Notes: a model not told the origin generated them from the letters alone. DNA of 13,720 nucleotides from Planctomycetota bacterium (GCA_026692885.1 JAPLNJ010001015.1:1-13720); one strand, 5' to 3'; positions 1-8,350 are shown, counted from the first letter of the stretch. Made by a program: numbers and translations.

Positions 1-3000
1 TCCTGCGACAGCCAGCGGCAGAAGGCCATCGCCTCGTTCCAGGACACACGCACCACCGGTTGCTCCGGTCGATTGGCCGGGTAACCGTGAACGCCGAATT
101 GATAGGTGTTCTTGTCCTCAACGCGGCTGTCGTGACCCGGCTCAAAGCGGGCATACACGCGATTGGTGATCTCGCAACGGGCGATCCAGAACGGTCGCTC
201 GATGCGAACCGGATGCGTCGGCCGCTCGTGGTCCTCGCCGCTGGCACTTCCCATGACGAATTCGCCGGCGGGAATCAGCACCAACTCCAGCGTCACTCCC
301 TGCCCCAAGTCCAGCGTGCGTTGGGTCGACGGACCGGCCCGCGACTGACGGCGCTGGGCCTCGGCCGCGTCGCAGGGCCAGTTCGGGCACGTCACGACAG
401 GGTCGGAAGTCCGATTCGTCGCTCGCTCGGACGGTATCGCAGGGACGGTGTTCGTCAGAGACTCGCGCCCCTTCAGCTGGCTGTCGATCGGCGGCACGGC
501 CTCGGGATCGTCGTCCACGTTGGCGTAGCGTTTCAGCAGTTCACGCCGGCGCTGGACCTGCACACCCGGTTTGGCCAATTCCTCGCCCCAAGTCCCGTGA
601 TACGGGCAGTTCAGATCGATCCAGGTCACCAGCCGGTCCCAGCCCTCGGCGTCCAGTTCCACGCCGTGATGTCCCTGCTTGAGCAACTGGACCAACTGCG
701 TCGTGTCGGCATGGAACTCCAGCGGTTCTAGCACGTGATAGTCGCTCTCGATACCGGGCCGGCGCACGAAGCGATGCAATTCCGCATACCCTACCGAGAA
801 CTTGCCGCCGTGCCCGCCACCGTTGCCCGGCGTGACCGACTTCCAGTCGGTAATCTGTTCCGTGCCGCGCAGGTCGATCAACGGCGGGCCGTCGGATTGC
901 GGCTGGCCGTTGTGGCAGCTGATGCAGTGCTTGTCGATCACCGGCTGCACCTCGCGAGGATAGCTGAACCCTCGCGTCGGCCCGTACCAGGGGGCAATCT
1001 CCGCCGGCTTCCGGTCCAGCGTCAGGCTCGACTTCATCGGCGGTGCGGTGTTCTGCCGCTCGTGGCAGCCCGTACACTGCACGACTTCACCCGGCATGGC
1101 GGTCATCCAACTGCGCATCAGCTGCAGGGCTTTCCCTTCCGCATCCAGCGGTTGCATAGAAATCGGCGTATTGGCCGGAATGTGGAATTTGGCCGAGCCG
1201 TCGGCCTGGACAGGCACGGTCCCGAGCACACGCTTGATGTCCCACGGCCCGTCCATACCGATCACGCCCAGCAGGCCACCCATGCCTTGGTAGGCAAAGT
1301 GGTAGGTGAACAGCCGCAGTTGCTTCACGGTCCCGCGCGGCACGCCTTTCAGGCCCTCGCCCACGTAGATGTCGGGGATCACCACCGTCGCGTCGGTCCG
1401 CTGGAGATCCACCTTGTCGGGAACGATCGGCGGCGCGGGCGTGGGCCGGAACGGAATCGGCTCCAGTAAAGCGTACTCCGGCAGTTGCTTGATCGGCACC
1501 AGGTTGTCGAACACATCGACCAGATACACGCCCCACAGCGTCTGAGGCGTCGGCTTGCAGGAGACCAGGAAATACTTGTCATTCAGCGGATACGGGTGCA
1601 GGAACTTCGGCCAACTGCTGCCGGTCAGGCCATCCTGGATGACCGCCTCGACCGGCTTGCCGTAGCCGGGGATCCGCTGCACGGCGCCGGTGGCCTCGTG
1701 GCGTCCTAGCGCCGGGTCGAACACGACCAACTCGCCCATGCGCGGCGGGGCGTGGTGTCCGCCGATGACGGCCACCACTTTCGTCGGATGGCCCGGGATC
1801 GGACGGGCGTAGAAGAACGCGTTGGGCCAGTACGAGTTGCTGCCCAGGTACTCCATCTGCTCGGTCCCGTCGGGATTCATGTGGAACAGGAGTCGCGTGT
1901 TCGAGTGCGGCGTGTCGGTATACTCCCAGCGGCTGTACAGCACGCGGCCGTTGTTGAGCACGGTGGGGCACCAGTCGTGTTCCTGGTCGAAGCACAGTTG
2001 GCGGATGTTCTGGCCGTCGGCATCCATGCGGTACAGGACCGACACGTGCGAGCCGCCATAGACGCAAGGGACGCCGGTGAAACAAGCCGTGGAGGTGAAC
2101 AGGATTCGGCCGTCGGGCAAGTAGCAGGCGTCGTAGCTGTCGACGTCCGGTTGTTCGCCCGTCAGTTGCCGCAGCCCGGATCCATCGGCGTCCATCTCGA
2201 AGATCTGCCAGCGGTGGTTGCTGCCGACCATCGAGAAGAGCATCTTCTGGCCGTTGAAGTGCAGGTCCACATCGCCGACGAACCGGCCCTGTTCCGACTG
2301 GTACAAGGGGGTCAATTGACCATCCGGCCGAAGCGGCGACAGCACGACCAGCTCGTCGTCAAAACCGCTCTTCGGCAGGCAGGAGTTGCTCTGCCAGTTC
2401 TGCGGCAGGCCGAGCTTTGGCGAATCGTTGCCGCGTTTGACCAGCAGCAGCTTGTCGAAATCCAACAGCGGATTGGCCAACAGCGCCTCGCGCTGAAGCG
2501 TCAGCAGTTCCTGCTGGACCTGCTGGAGCGCCTCATGTGTTGGCGCAGCGACTCGGCCCTTTGTTCCTTGGATCGCGGCGAGTCTTGTTTCGAGAGTCGC
2601 CAAACGTTGGCGGTAGTCAGCCCCTTGCGGATACCGGGAACCGAAGGTCACGACCAGATCCTCGATCGCCAGCCGCAGTGCGGCCACGTTCACCTCGGCG
2701 GGATCATAGCGTGTCCACTTCGCTGCTGGCGGCTGTGGGCTGTTCAGCTTCCGCGCGTTGGGGCGGTTCAGCTTCCAGCCCTTGGGGAGCGGCACATTCG
2801 AGTCAAATCGCAGACTGACGACGTGCGGGAAGGCAGCCTCCCGGCGCAGCGTGATGGTGCGTTTGCCCTGGGCGATGAACACGCGGCACACTTCTTCCCA
2901 TTTGGCCCCGCTGGTGTTCCAGGTGCCGTTGGCCGTGCGGCAGCAATCGGCCACTTTCTGGCCGTCCATCAGGAGTTCGACCGGTCGAACGCCCTGGGCG

Positions 3001-3332
3001 GCGTAGAGGATCTGAATCGTGAACTCGCCGCAGATCGGAAAGTCGATGTCGTAGTCGATCACGACGGGCGATTGACCGCCGAAGGCGACCATCGGCTCCG
3101 CGTCGGCCCAACTGCCGCCGACAAAGGTCTTCGCATTCCCGCGATCAAAGGCGTACGCGGGAATCACGAAGGTATCGGGCGGCACCGCAGTCGCCGTCTT
3201 GCCTTTCGGTTCCTTGGCCCAGCCGACATTCGCGGCCAGGAACAGCAACATGCCAACCAGCAAGATCCGAGCGGTCGTGTGCGAGACGGCCCAAGGTCGA
3301 TAGCGCACGAGAACGAGAACGGCACGCGTCAT
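1..3332 (-). CDS. HzsA-related dihaem protein with C-terminal FGE-sulfatase domain (3' end outside window)
   Basis: The frame is open for 1110 codons and runs off the left edge, so the C-terminus is missing. Residues 20-39 form a signal peptide ending GWA, so the protein is exported. Residues 53-185 look like a carbohydrate-binding beta-sandwich (PAYAFDRG..., VELLMDGQKVAD). From about 290 it resembles the hydrazine synthase alpha middle domain: TolB-like propeller strands such as SYDACYLPDGRILFTS and HDWCPTVLNNGRVLYSRWEY. Two c-type haem motifs follow, CTGCH at 753-757 and CISCH at 803-807. From about 1013 an FGE/SUMF1-like domain begins (VTLELVLIPAGEFVMGS, later VSWNEAMAFCRWLS). Its active-site cysteines would lie outside the window. 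Proteins of this type are common in non-anammox planctomycetes and have no proven reaction, so hydrazine synthesis should not be assumed. The start at 3332 is preferred over 3338 because only it leaves room after the ribosome binding site. Confidence 0.9.
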   Translation of the reverse strand, partial: MTRAVLVLVRYRPWAVSHTTARILLVGMLLFLAANVGWAKEPKGKTATAVPPDTFVIPAYAFDRGNAKTFVGGSWADAEPMVAFGGQSPVVIDYDIDFPICGEFTIQILYAAQGVRPVELLMDGQKVADCCRTANGTWNTSGAKWEEVCRVFIAQGKRTITLRREAAFPHVVSLRFDSNVPLPKGWKLNRPNARKLNSPQPPAAKWTRYDPAEVNVAALRLAIEDLVVTFGSRYPQGADYRQRLATLETRLAAIQGTKGRVAAPTHEALQQVQQELLTLQREALLANPLLDFDKLLLVKRGNDSPKLGLPQNWQSNSCLPKSGFDDELVVLSPLRPDGQLTPLYQSEQGRFVGDVDLHFNGQKMLFSMVGSNHRWQIFEMDADGSGLRQLTGEQPDVDSYDACYLPDGRILFTSTACFTGVPCVYGGSHVSVLYRMDADGQNIRQLCFDQEHDWCPTVLNNGRVLYSRWEYTDTPHSNTRLLFHMNPDGTEQMEYLGSNSYWPNAFFYARPIPGHPTKVVAVIGGHHAPPRMGELVVFDPALGRHEATGAVQRIPGYGKPVEAVIQDGLTGSSWPKFLHPYPLNDKYFLVSCKPTPQTLWGVYLVDVFDNLVPIKQLPEYALLEPIPFRPTPAPPIVPDKVDLQRTDATVVIPDIYVGEGLKGVPRGTVKQLRLFTYHFAYQGMGGLLGVIGMDGPWDIKRVLGTVPVQADGSAKFHIPANTPISMQPLDAEGKALQLMRSWMTAMPGEVVQCTGCHERQNTAPPMKSSLTLDRKPAEIAPWYGPTRGFSYPREVQPVIDKHCISCHNGQPQSDGPPLIDLRGTEQITDWKSVTPGNGGGHGGKFSVGYAELHRFVRRPGIESDYHVLEPLEFHADTTQLVQLLKQGHHGVELDAEGWDRLVTWIDLNCPYHGTWGEELAKPGVQVQRRRELLKRYANVDDDPEAVPPIDSQLKGRESLTNTVPAIPSERATNRTSDPVVTCPNWPCDAAEAQRRQSRAGPSTQRTLDLGQGVTLELVLIPAGEFVMGSASGEDHERPTHPVRIERPFWIARCEITNRVYARFEPGHDSRVEDKNTYQFGVHGYPANRPEQPVVRVSWNEAMAFCRWLSQ

Positions 3333-3338
3333 GTTCAT

Positions 3339-3345
3339 TCCTCCC
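3339..3345 (-). promoter_or_regulatory. Ribosome binding site that decides the HzsA-related start
   Basis: On the minus strand GGGAGGA is followed by ATGAACATG. The first ATG (3338) directly abuts the site. The second (3332) has a 6-nt spacer, so 3332 is the likelier start. Confidence 0.6.
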
Positions 3346-3464
3346 ACGAGGGCCAAGCGGCGGGAAACGGGCGAGCGAGTAGCATCGAGCCGGAGGCCCA
3401 GTATGACACATCGGGTCCCGTGACGAAATACCGTACCTCTGCGCGCGGCCAGATTGACCGATCG

Positions 3465-3647
3465 TCGTTTCACCGCGACCCAACGGAGCCTGCTGGAAAA
3501 GTAGTGGAAAGCAACGTGGGGTAAGCTTCCAGCTTGCCAATCTTCCGTATTCTCAGTTTTCCTCGTCTTCCTCGGCTACGCATTTGGCAAGCTGGAAGCT
3601 TACCCCACGACTAATTCAGCAGCCTCCGTTGGGTCGCGGTTAAACGA
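3465..3647. repeat. Nested palindromic element, copy 1
   Basis: This is a 183-bp intergenic palindrome with no gene. The inner stem is a perfect 26-bp inverted repeat (3515-3540 with 3584-3609) containing GGGGTAAGCTTCCAGCTTGC, around a 43-base pyrimidine-rich loop. The outer arms (3465-3495 with 3617-3647) pair at 29 of 31 positions, from the TCGTTT end inward to CTGCTG. A second copy lies at 8402-8642 with the identical inner stem and a nearly identical 42-base loop. It looks like a non-autonomous palindromic mobile element (MITE- or REP-like). I see no clear target-site duplication. Confidence 0.88.
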
Positions 3648-3649
3648 GG

Positions 3650-3830
3650 CCAACTCAGTTTCGCGCGGCATACGGTATGACGCCGAGCATTGTCGGCAAC
3701 TGGCGAACTCGCTAGAGTGACAGCCGAAGCGACTTGCTGATTTGCGAGCCAACCACAAAGCGAGCCACCGACAAAAGGCCATCTCGGCCTCCAGGAACAC
3801 CCGACCCCTAGCTCGCAGTTCTTCCAGCAA
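3650..3830 (-). pseudogene. Possible decayed FGE-sulfatase fragment
   Basis: A short minus-strand frame contains EAEMAFCRWLA and, about 27 residues later, YRMPRETELA. FGE-family proteins typically read EAMAFCRWLS followed by YRLPTEAEWE. At DNA level 3763-3782 matches 17 of 20 bases of the corresponding stretch at the left edge of the window (inside the FGE domain of the large gene), in the same orientation. One more T than the large gene has just before this motif would explain why RVSW is lost from the frame. The match is short, and I see no signal peptide or complete domain, so this may be chance. A functional gene here is unlikely. Confidence 0.25.
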
Positions 3831-3842
3831 CGCCCAGACCGC

Positions 3843-3872
3843 TTGTCCCCACTTTCAAGTCGGCGATATAAT
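3843..3872 (+). promoter_or_regulatory. Sigma-70-type promoter for the DUF4160/DUF2442 pair
   Basis: TATAAT at 3867-3872 is a perfect -10 box. TTGTCC at 3843-3848 is a 4-of-6 match to the -35 consensus, with an 18-bp spacer. A start near 3879 would give a leader of about 57 nt before the ATG at 3936. It is the clearest consensus promoter I found in the window. Confidence 0.5.
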
Positions 3873-3935
3873 AGCGACCATTGGATGTAGTAGCAGACCG
3901 CGAGCATCTGCAGGCCAGTACAAGGCGTCCACGAC

Positions 3936-4191
3936 ATGCCCACCGTGTTGCGAATCGGTCCATACCGCTTCTACTTCTACTCGTATTGATTGCGGTGAAC
4001 CGCGGCACATGCACGTGGATCGAGATGACTGCAGCGCGAAATTCTGGCTGGATCCTGACGTATTGCTCGCCGACAACCGCGGCTTTGGCCGCAAAGAACT
4101 GCGTACACTTGAACGCTTGGCCCAAGAGCATCTCGAACTTCTAAGGGACAAATGGGATGGCTTCTGCAACCCTGACGCTCGCCCCAGCTAA
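3936..4191 (+). pseudogene. DUF4160 family gene, frameshifted
   Basis: DUF4160 proteins are small (about 80 residues) and are usually encoded just before a DUF2442 gene. Some such pairs resemble toxin-antitoxin modules, but the function is not established. From ATG 3936 the reading is MPTVLRIGPYRFYFYSY, then TGA at 3987-3989. Dropping one T at 3987 restores the family sequence (DCGEPRHMHVDRDDCSAKFW, then LDPDVLLADNRGFGRKELRT) through to the TAA at 4191. The usual HMHVDRD motif and C-terminal helix are intact, so the break is a single-base insertion or a sequencing error. Programmed +1 shifting is unlikely because a tyrosine tRNA slipping from TAT to ATT would pair poorly. The 3' end overlaps the DUF2442 gene by 35 bp. 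Confidence 0.8.
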
Positions 4192-4477
4192 GGCAATCCA
4201 CGTCATGATCACCAGCGACACGTTGTCCGTCGACTTGGAGGACGGTCGCTCCATCTCCGTCCCCATCGGCTGGTATCCGCGTTTGGCCCACGGGACTCCC
4301 GCGGAACGAGCCAACGTCCGCATCTCCGGCGCAGGCTACGGGATGCATTGGCCGGACCTCGATGAGGATCTCGGGATTGAGGGTCTGTTGTTGGGCAAGA
4401 AGTCGGCCGAGAGTCCGGCCTCGTTCGCCAGGTGGCTCCAGCAGAGGAAGTCGTCCCCAGGCCAAGACAGGACGTGA
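4157..4477 (+). CDS. DUF2442 domain protein
   Basis: This 106-residue protein matches the DUF2442 pattern: TSDTLSVDLEDGRSISVPIG, then WYPRLAHGTPAERANVRISG, then GYGMHWPDLDEDLGIEGLL. The family is small and probably cytoplasmic, with no proven activity; pairing with DUF4160 is typical and suggests the two act together. The start overlaps the end of the DUF4160 gene, consistent with translational coupling, and AAGGG lies 9 nt upstream. If the partner is truly frameshifted, this protein may be an orphan, although coupling could still be supplied by the downstream part of the broken frame. It converges on the kinase gene, 69 bp from that gene's stop. Confidence 0.88.
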   Translation: MASATLTLAPAKAIHVMITSDTLSVDLEDGRSISVPIGWYPRLAHGTPAERANVRISGAGYGMHWPDLDEDLGIEGLLLGKKSAESPASFARWLQQRKSSPGQDRT

Positions 4478-4546
4478 AGACGCAAACCTCTCCAGCGAAC
4501 GAGGCCGTCCCGCCGCGAGAGAATCGCAATGCGGCTTCGTCGAGTA

Positions 4547-5797
4547 TTAAGGCAGCTCGCCGGGTAACGTAACCCAGAAGCGACTGCCGTGGCCCGGCTG
4601 ACTCTCCACGCCGATCCGGCCGCCGTGCAACTCGACCAGACGTTTACAGATGGCCAAGCCCAACCCTGATCCCGGTTCACCGGCGGTGGCTTTCGTCTGC
4701 GTCTGCTGGAACTCTCCGAACAACTTGGGAGTGTCTTCCGCTTGAATCCCCAGCCCTTCATCGGTGACCGCCAAAGTCAACCCCTCTGGCCCGTCGCTCG
4801 CTTGCAGTCGGATACGCGTGCCGGAATTCGAGAACTTCGCGGCGTTGCTGATCAGGTTGTTGAGCACCTGCCCCATGCGGTCGCTGTCGAAAACATGCTC
4901 GGACCGCTGGCAGTTCACCTCCGTCGTTAAGCGGATCACTTTGGATTCGCAGATCCACCAATTCAACTGGAGCACGGAGGCGATGAAGTCGCGGACGTCC
5001 ACCGGGCGGGGATGGATGTCGATCTTCCCTTGCTTGATTTTGGCAATGTCCAGCAGACTGCTGATCAAATCTCGCATGTTCCGACAGATCCTGGTGATCG
5101 AAAGCAGCCACCCCCGGCGTTCTGTTGCGTCCAAGTCCGTCTCTTCCTTCAGCAAATCCGCCATGGATTCGATGCTGGCCAGCGGACTACGGAGATCGTG
5201 GGCGGCCATCCCCAACAGCCGATCCTTCTGCTCATTGATCGCGCGGAGCTGCTCGTTGGTCTTCGCCAGTTCGTACGTGCGGGCCTGCACCCGTTCTTCG
5301 AGCTCCAGATTGGCCGCGCGCTGCTGCTCCAGCAATCGCCGGTTGTCGACGATCAGCCAGTACTTGTCAAACGCCTCCCGGACGATCGTCTGTAACTCGT
5401 CCGGATTCCAAGGTTTGGTGAGGTATCGGAAGACTTCCCCGTTGTTGATCGCCCCGATGACGGCATTGATGTCCGCGTAGCCCGTCAGCAGCAGTCGGGT
5501 GGCGTCCGGGGACTTGTGACGGATGATCCGGAAGAACTCCACGCCAGTCCACCCCGGCATGCGCTGATCCGAGATGACCACATGAATCCCGTGGGTCTGC
5601 ATCATCCGATCGCCTTCTTCCGCGCTGGCCGCAGTGAAGACATTGTAGTCTTTGCGAAACTGGCGGTAGAGCGTCTTGCGGATTTCCTCTTCGTCGTCGA
5701 TGATCAAAAGGTTGCCCCGCCGCTGCCGAGCAGCCACCTCCGGAAGATCCTCAGCAGGGACCGGAGTTGCAGGGCGTTCCAGCGTGGTCGTCGTCAT
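4547..5797 (-). CDS. Receiver-histidine kinase (REC at N-terminus, no output domain)
   Basis: The 416-residue cytoplasmic protein has a receiver at about 29-145: acidic D34/D35, phosphoacceptor D77 in VVISDQRMP, T105 in LLLTGY, K128 in LTKPW. This is the RpfG-like receiver style. A coiled linker (155-190) leads to a HisKA helix pair with H200 in MAAHDLRSPL. The ATPase domain carries the N box (NNLISNAAKFS, 313-323), G1 (DEGLGI, 346) and G2 (GSGLGLAI, 376). It lacks membrane segments and a DNA-binding domain, so it may receive phosphate on D77 and tune its own kinase activity. Its ATG overlaps the previous gene's TGA (ATGA, 5794-5797), which implies translational coupling with that kinase, its likely phosphodonor. 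A longer in-frame start upstream would run into the previous gene and is unnecessary. Confidence 0.93.
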   Translation of the reverse strand: MTTTTLERPATPVPAEDLPEVAARQRRGNLLIIDDEEEIRKTLYRQFRKDYNVFTAASAEEGDRMMQTHGIHVVISDQRMPGWTGVEFFRIIRHKSPDATRLLLTGYADINAVIGAINNGEVFRYLTKPWNPDELQTIVREAFDKYWLIVDNRRLLEQQRAANLELEERVQARTYELAKTNEQLRAINEQKDRLLGMAAHDLRSPLASIESMADLLKEETDLDATERRGWLLSITRICRNMRDLISSLLDIAKIKQGKIDIHPRPVDVRDFIASVLQLNWWICESKVIRLTTEVNCQRSEHVFDSDRMGQVLNNLISNAAKFSNSGTRIRLQASDGPEGLTLAVTDEGLGIQAEDTPKLFGEFQQTQTKATAGEPGSGLGLAICKRLVELHGGRIGVESQPGHGSRFWVTLPGELP

Positions 5798-7050
5798 TCT
5801 GGCCTCACGTGCGTCGGAAGAGAAATGGAAAAGGTCGTACCCCGATTCACTTCCGAAACCACGTGAATGGTTCCGTGATGCCGCTCGGTGACGATCTGGT
5901 AAGCCAGGCTCAAGCCCAACCCCGTTCCCTGGCCGACTGGCCTTGTCGTGAAGAAGGGATCGAAAATCTTGCCCTGAATCTCGGGCGGAATACCGTGCCC
6001 GTTGTCCGTGAAGTCCAAGCGAATCAATTCTCCCTCGGAGCATCCTCGGATCTGCAGGATACCACCTGGCTGCATGGCTTGCACGGCATTCACGATTAGA
6101 TTCAAGAATACCTGATTTAGTTCCGAGGCGAAACAGGTGACGGGCGGGAGCTGAGCGAGATCGACCTGGACATCAATCTGGCGTCGGTTCAACTCCGGGC
6201 GTGCCAGAGCCAGGGTGCTGTCGAGACTCTCGGCCAAATCTACCGTCTTCAATTCCGCTTCGTCCAGCCGCGAGAACGTGCGCAGGTCCTCGACGATCTT
6301 CTTCACGCGGCCTACGCCGTCCACGCAGGCGCGGTGCACGTCCGCGAATTCGTGGACGATGTAGTCGACGTCATGACGCTGTTGAATCTCGGCGGCCCGG
6401 GCCTGCAGGGCCGGGGCGTCCGCCTTGTCAATCAGGCTGCGCAGGGCCTGGAAGCCGTCCTTCAGGTCCGCCAGGAAACTGTTCAGGGTGTGCAGGTTTC
6501 CACTGACAAAGGCCAGCGGGTTGTTGATCTCATGCGCCACGCCAGCGACGAGCTGTCCGAGGGAGTTCATCTTCGCGGCGTGAATCAACATCGCCTGGGT
6601 CTGGCGCAACTTGACCAACGTCTCCTCCAGGCGGCGTTTCTCCTGGAGCAAGGCCCGCTGCAGATTACTGACCTCCCGGTTCACGGTGGCCAACTCGTTG
6701 TTCAGCCGGGTCAACTCCCGCACGTCGTACTCGCAGATCACCAACAGCTCATCGGCTTGGCAGTACACTCGACCTTGTAGGGTTACGCCCGGGTCGCGAC
6801 GATTACCGAAGGTCATCAGGCCCTCGAAGGCCACGTCGTCCGATGCCGGCAGGGCGGCCAGTTGCAGAAAGTCAGGATTCACGAAATACGCGCAGGACCC
6901 GCTGCCGCCCTCGTGTCCGCCCAGGATCAACTGCATCCCACGATTGGCGTGCAGGATCTCGCCGGATCTGGTGAAGATCCCCAGCGCCAAGGCGGCGGAC
7001 TGGTGCTGCGCCTGCGCCAATTCCCGGGTCCAATCTGATGGATGCGACAT
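5794..7050 (-). CDS. PAS-like sensor histidine kinase, cytoplasmic
   Basis: This 418-residue kinase has an N-terminal PAS-like sensor domain (about 15-112, with ALALGIFTRSGEILHANRGM). A coiled coil (112-155) leads to a HisKA domain with H173 in GVAHEINNPLAF, and then the ATPase domain: N box LNQVFLNLIVNAVQAM (311-326), G1 DNGHGIP (349), F box FDPFFTT, G2 GTGLGLSL (375). The HEINNPL phosphosite resembles NtrB/HPK4-type kinases. There are no membrane helices, so the stimulus is probably intracellular. The ATG lies 10 bp after the haem oxygenase stop, with an AAGGA site 5 nt ahead. It probably phosphorylates the receiver of the overlapping downstream gene or the stand-alone receiver at 10946-11356; neither partner is proven. 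Confidence 0.93.
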   Translation of the reverse strand: MSHPSDWTRELAQAQHQSAALALGIFTRSGEILHANRGMQLILGGHEGGSGSCAYFVNPDFLQLAALPASDDVAFEGLMTFGNRRDPGVTLQGRVYCQADELLVICEYDVRELTRLNNELATVNREVSNLQRALLQEKRRLEETLVKLRQTQAMLIHAAKMNSLGQLVAGVAHEINNPLAFVSGNLHTLNSFLADLKDGFQALRSLIDKADAPALQARAAEIQQRHDVDYIVHEFADVHRACVDGVGRVKKIVEDLRTFSRLDEAELKTVDLAESLDSTLALARPELNRRQIDVQVDLAQLPPVTCFASELNQVFLNLIVNAVQAMQPGGILQIRGCSEGELIRLDFTDNGHGIPPEIQGKIFDPFFTTRPVGQGTGLGLSLAYQIVTERHHGTIHVVSEVNRGTTFSISLPTHVRPE

Positions 7051-7060
7051 AGTTCCTTAG

Positions 7061-8341
7061 TCACTTCGCGGTGTCCCGCGCCTCCTGGATGACCGCCCGG
7101 ACCGCCAGGATCCAGGGTGGCGGAAATCGTGTCGCATCCGTCAGCCAGCTTTCCAGACTCTCCACGGCATTCTGCACCCCCGCTCGTTCATCGGCCACGG
7201 CAGCCGCCAGCAGCGCACCCGTGCCGGGCAGTCGCGCACTCCACTCCCGGCCGACCGCCGCGTCGAAGCGCTCCGCTAATTTTCGAGACAGGGCCTCATC
7301 CAGATGCTGACGCCGCGTGTCAGCCAACTGACGGGCGGCGTTCAATAATTTCTGATACGCGAGCTGTTTTTCGGGGACAGCGATTGTCAGTTCCTCGTAC
7401 AGCAACTCCAAGTGCGTCTCCAGTAGCCACCGGGGCATGCCGCGGGCGGCCAGCACTTGACCCAGCCAAGCAACTTGTTGATCCACGCGGGCTTGGTCGT
7501 ACTCCGCCAGCGTGACCAGCCAGGCGCTGTCGCTCGACGCAAACTTCTCGCCACGATGACCATAGCGATCTGGGAAATAGGGGAATCGCTGCCAGCATCG
7601 TTCGCCAGCCCGCGCCGCCGCTTGCAGTTCGCGGGGATCGCTGGGAATCGGGTGGCTACCGGCTTCCGGATTCAAGGACGTGACGAGCGTCCGCAACGCT
7701 TCCGGGTGGACCGGGTAGAGTGCCCCGAACACGCGTGCGAGTCCCTGGAAGGCCTCACACGCGGCCTCGACCACGCGCCGTTGTGCGGCCGGATCGGTGA
7801 CGGCACCATTCATGCGCCGACCGAACTGCGCCCAGTGCTCGGCGGCCTGATCTCCGTAGTTCCAGAGATAGCTGACTCCCTCCGTACCCGTGAGCTGAAA
7901 GATCTCCGCCACCTGGGGCCGCAGGATCGCCGCGCCTTGGGTCGAGCCTTCGAGAACATACACGTAGCCGAGCAGGGTGAGCGGATCCTGCACCGTACGC
8001 AACGCGACATGCTCGGCAAGTGTCAGAGCTGCCTGAGTGGCCGCTGGAATGTCTCCCTGCGTACGCGGCTGGAAATAGGCCAGGTCGTTCTCCAGCAGGG
8101 TCAACCTCTGCATTCCCTCTTCCCAAACGGCCTGAAGTGCCGGATGCGTCGAGCTCGTCAAACCCTGCTCCAAGGCAGCGTGCAGAATCGCCAGAGTCCG
8201 GAGTTGGCCGACGTAACTCTCCAGAGGAAGCCGGCCTTCGAACAGGGCCGCGACAAACGGCAACGCCTCGAGCTGCGCGTGCAAATCTCGTGTCGCATCG
8301 CGCAGTTGTTCCATGATAGGAAGGGGGTTGGTGGGAGTCAT
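7061..8341 (-). CDS. Biliverdin-producing haem oxygenase with an unassigned C-terminal domain
   Basis: The N-terminal 225 residues resemble bacterial haem oxygenase of the bacteriophytochrome-linked (BphO/HemO) type, which opens haem to biliverdin, Fe2+ and CO. Seen are LRDATRDLHAQLEALPF, with H21 the likely proximal haem ligand, and GYVYVLEGSTQGAAILRP (125-142), a hallmark of the family. The remaining ~200 residues (about 232-426) are mostly helical in character, with RFPYFPDRYGHRGEKF, SAWLVTLAEYDQARVDQQV and LAARGMPRWLLETHLELL. I cannot assign this part to a family. Typical bacterial haem oxygenases are about 200 residues, so this is roughly double length. The start at 8341 (ATG) is preferred over an in-frame GTG at 8380 because AGGA lies 9 nt before it. 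It is the first gene of an operon with two kinases. Confidence 0.88.
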   Translation of the reverse strand: MTPTNPLPIMEQLRDATRDLHAQLEALPFVAALFEGRLPLESYVGQLRTLAILHAALEQGLTSSTHPALQAVWEEGMQRLTLLENDLAYFQPRTQGDIPAATQAALTLAEHVALRTVQDPLTLLGYVYVLEGSTQGAAILRPQVAEIFQLTGTEGVSYLWNYGDQAAEHWAQFGRRMNGAVTDPAAQRRVVEAACEAFQGLARVFGALYPVHPEALRTLVTSLNPEAGSHPIPSDPRELQAAARAGERCWQRFPYFPDRYGHRGEKFASSDSAWLVTLAEYDQARVDQQVAWLGQVLAARGMPRWLLETHLELLYEELTIAVPEKQLAYQKLLNAARQLADTRRQHLDEALSRKLAERFDAAVGREWSARLPGTGALLAAAVADERAGVQNAVESLESWLTDATRFPPPWILAVRAVIQEARDTAK

Positions 8342-8350
8342 ACGAGTGTT

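Noticed and set aside
1..3332. True hydrazine synthase and an anammox organism
   Set aside because: No HzsB/C partner genes are present in the window, the protein is fused to an FGE domain, and HzsA-related proteins occur widely in non-anammox planctomycetes.
1752..3524. Long open plus-strand frame of about 590 codons
   Set aside because: It lies antisense to the HzsA-related gene; its translation is low-complexity and rich in Arg, Val and Gln with no family motifs, while the minus strand shows clear domains.
3465..3647. Palindrome copy 1 as a simple transcription terminator
   Set aside because: The stem is far longer than typical, has no T-tract on either strand, lies upstream of genes on both sides, and recurs elsewhere; a mobile or structural repeat fits better.
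5798..6043. Upstream extension of the receiver-kinase frame
   Set aside because: It would lie wholly inside the preceding kinase gene. The ATGA overlap at 5794-5797 gives a natural coupled start and the receiver domain is already complete.
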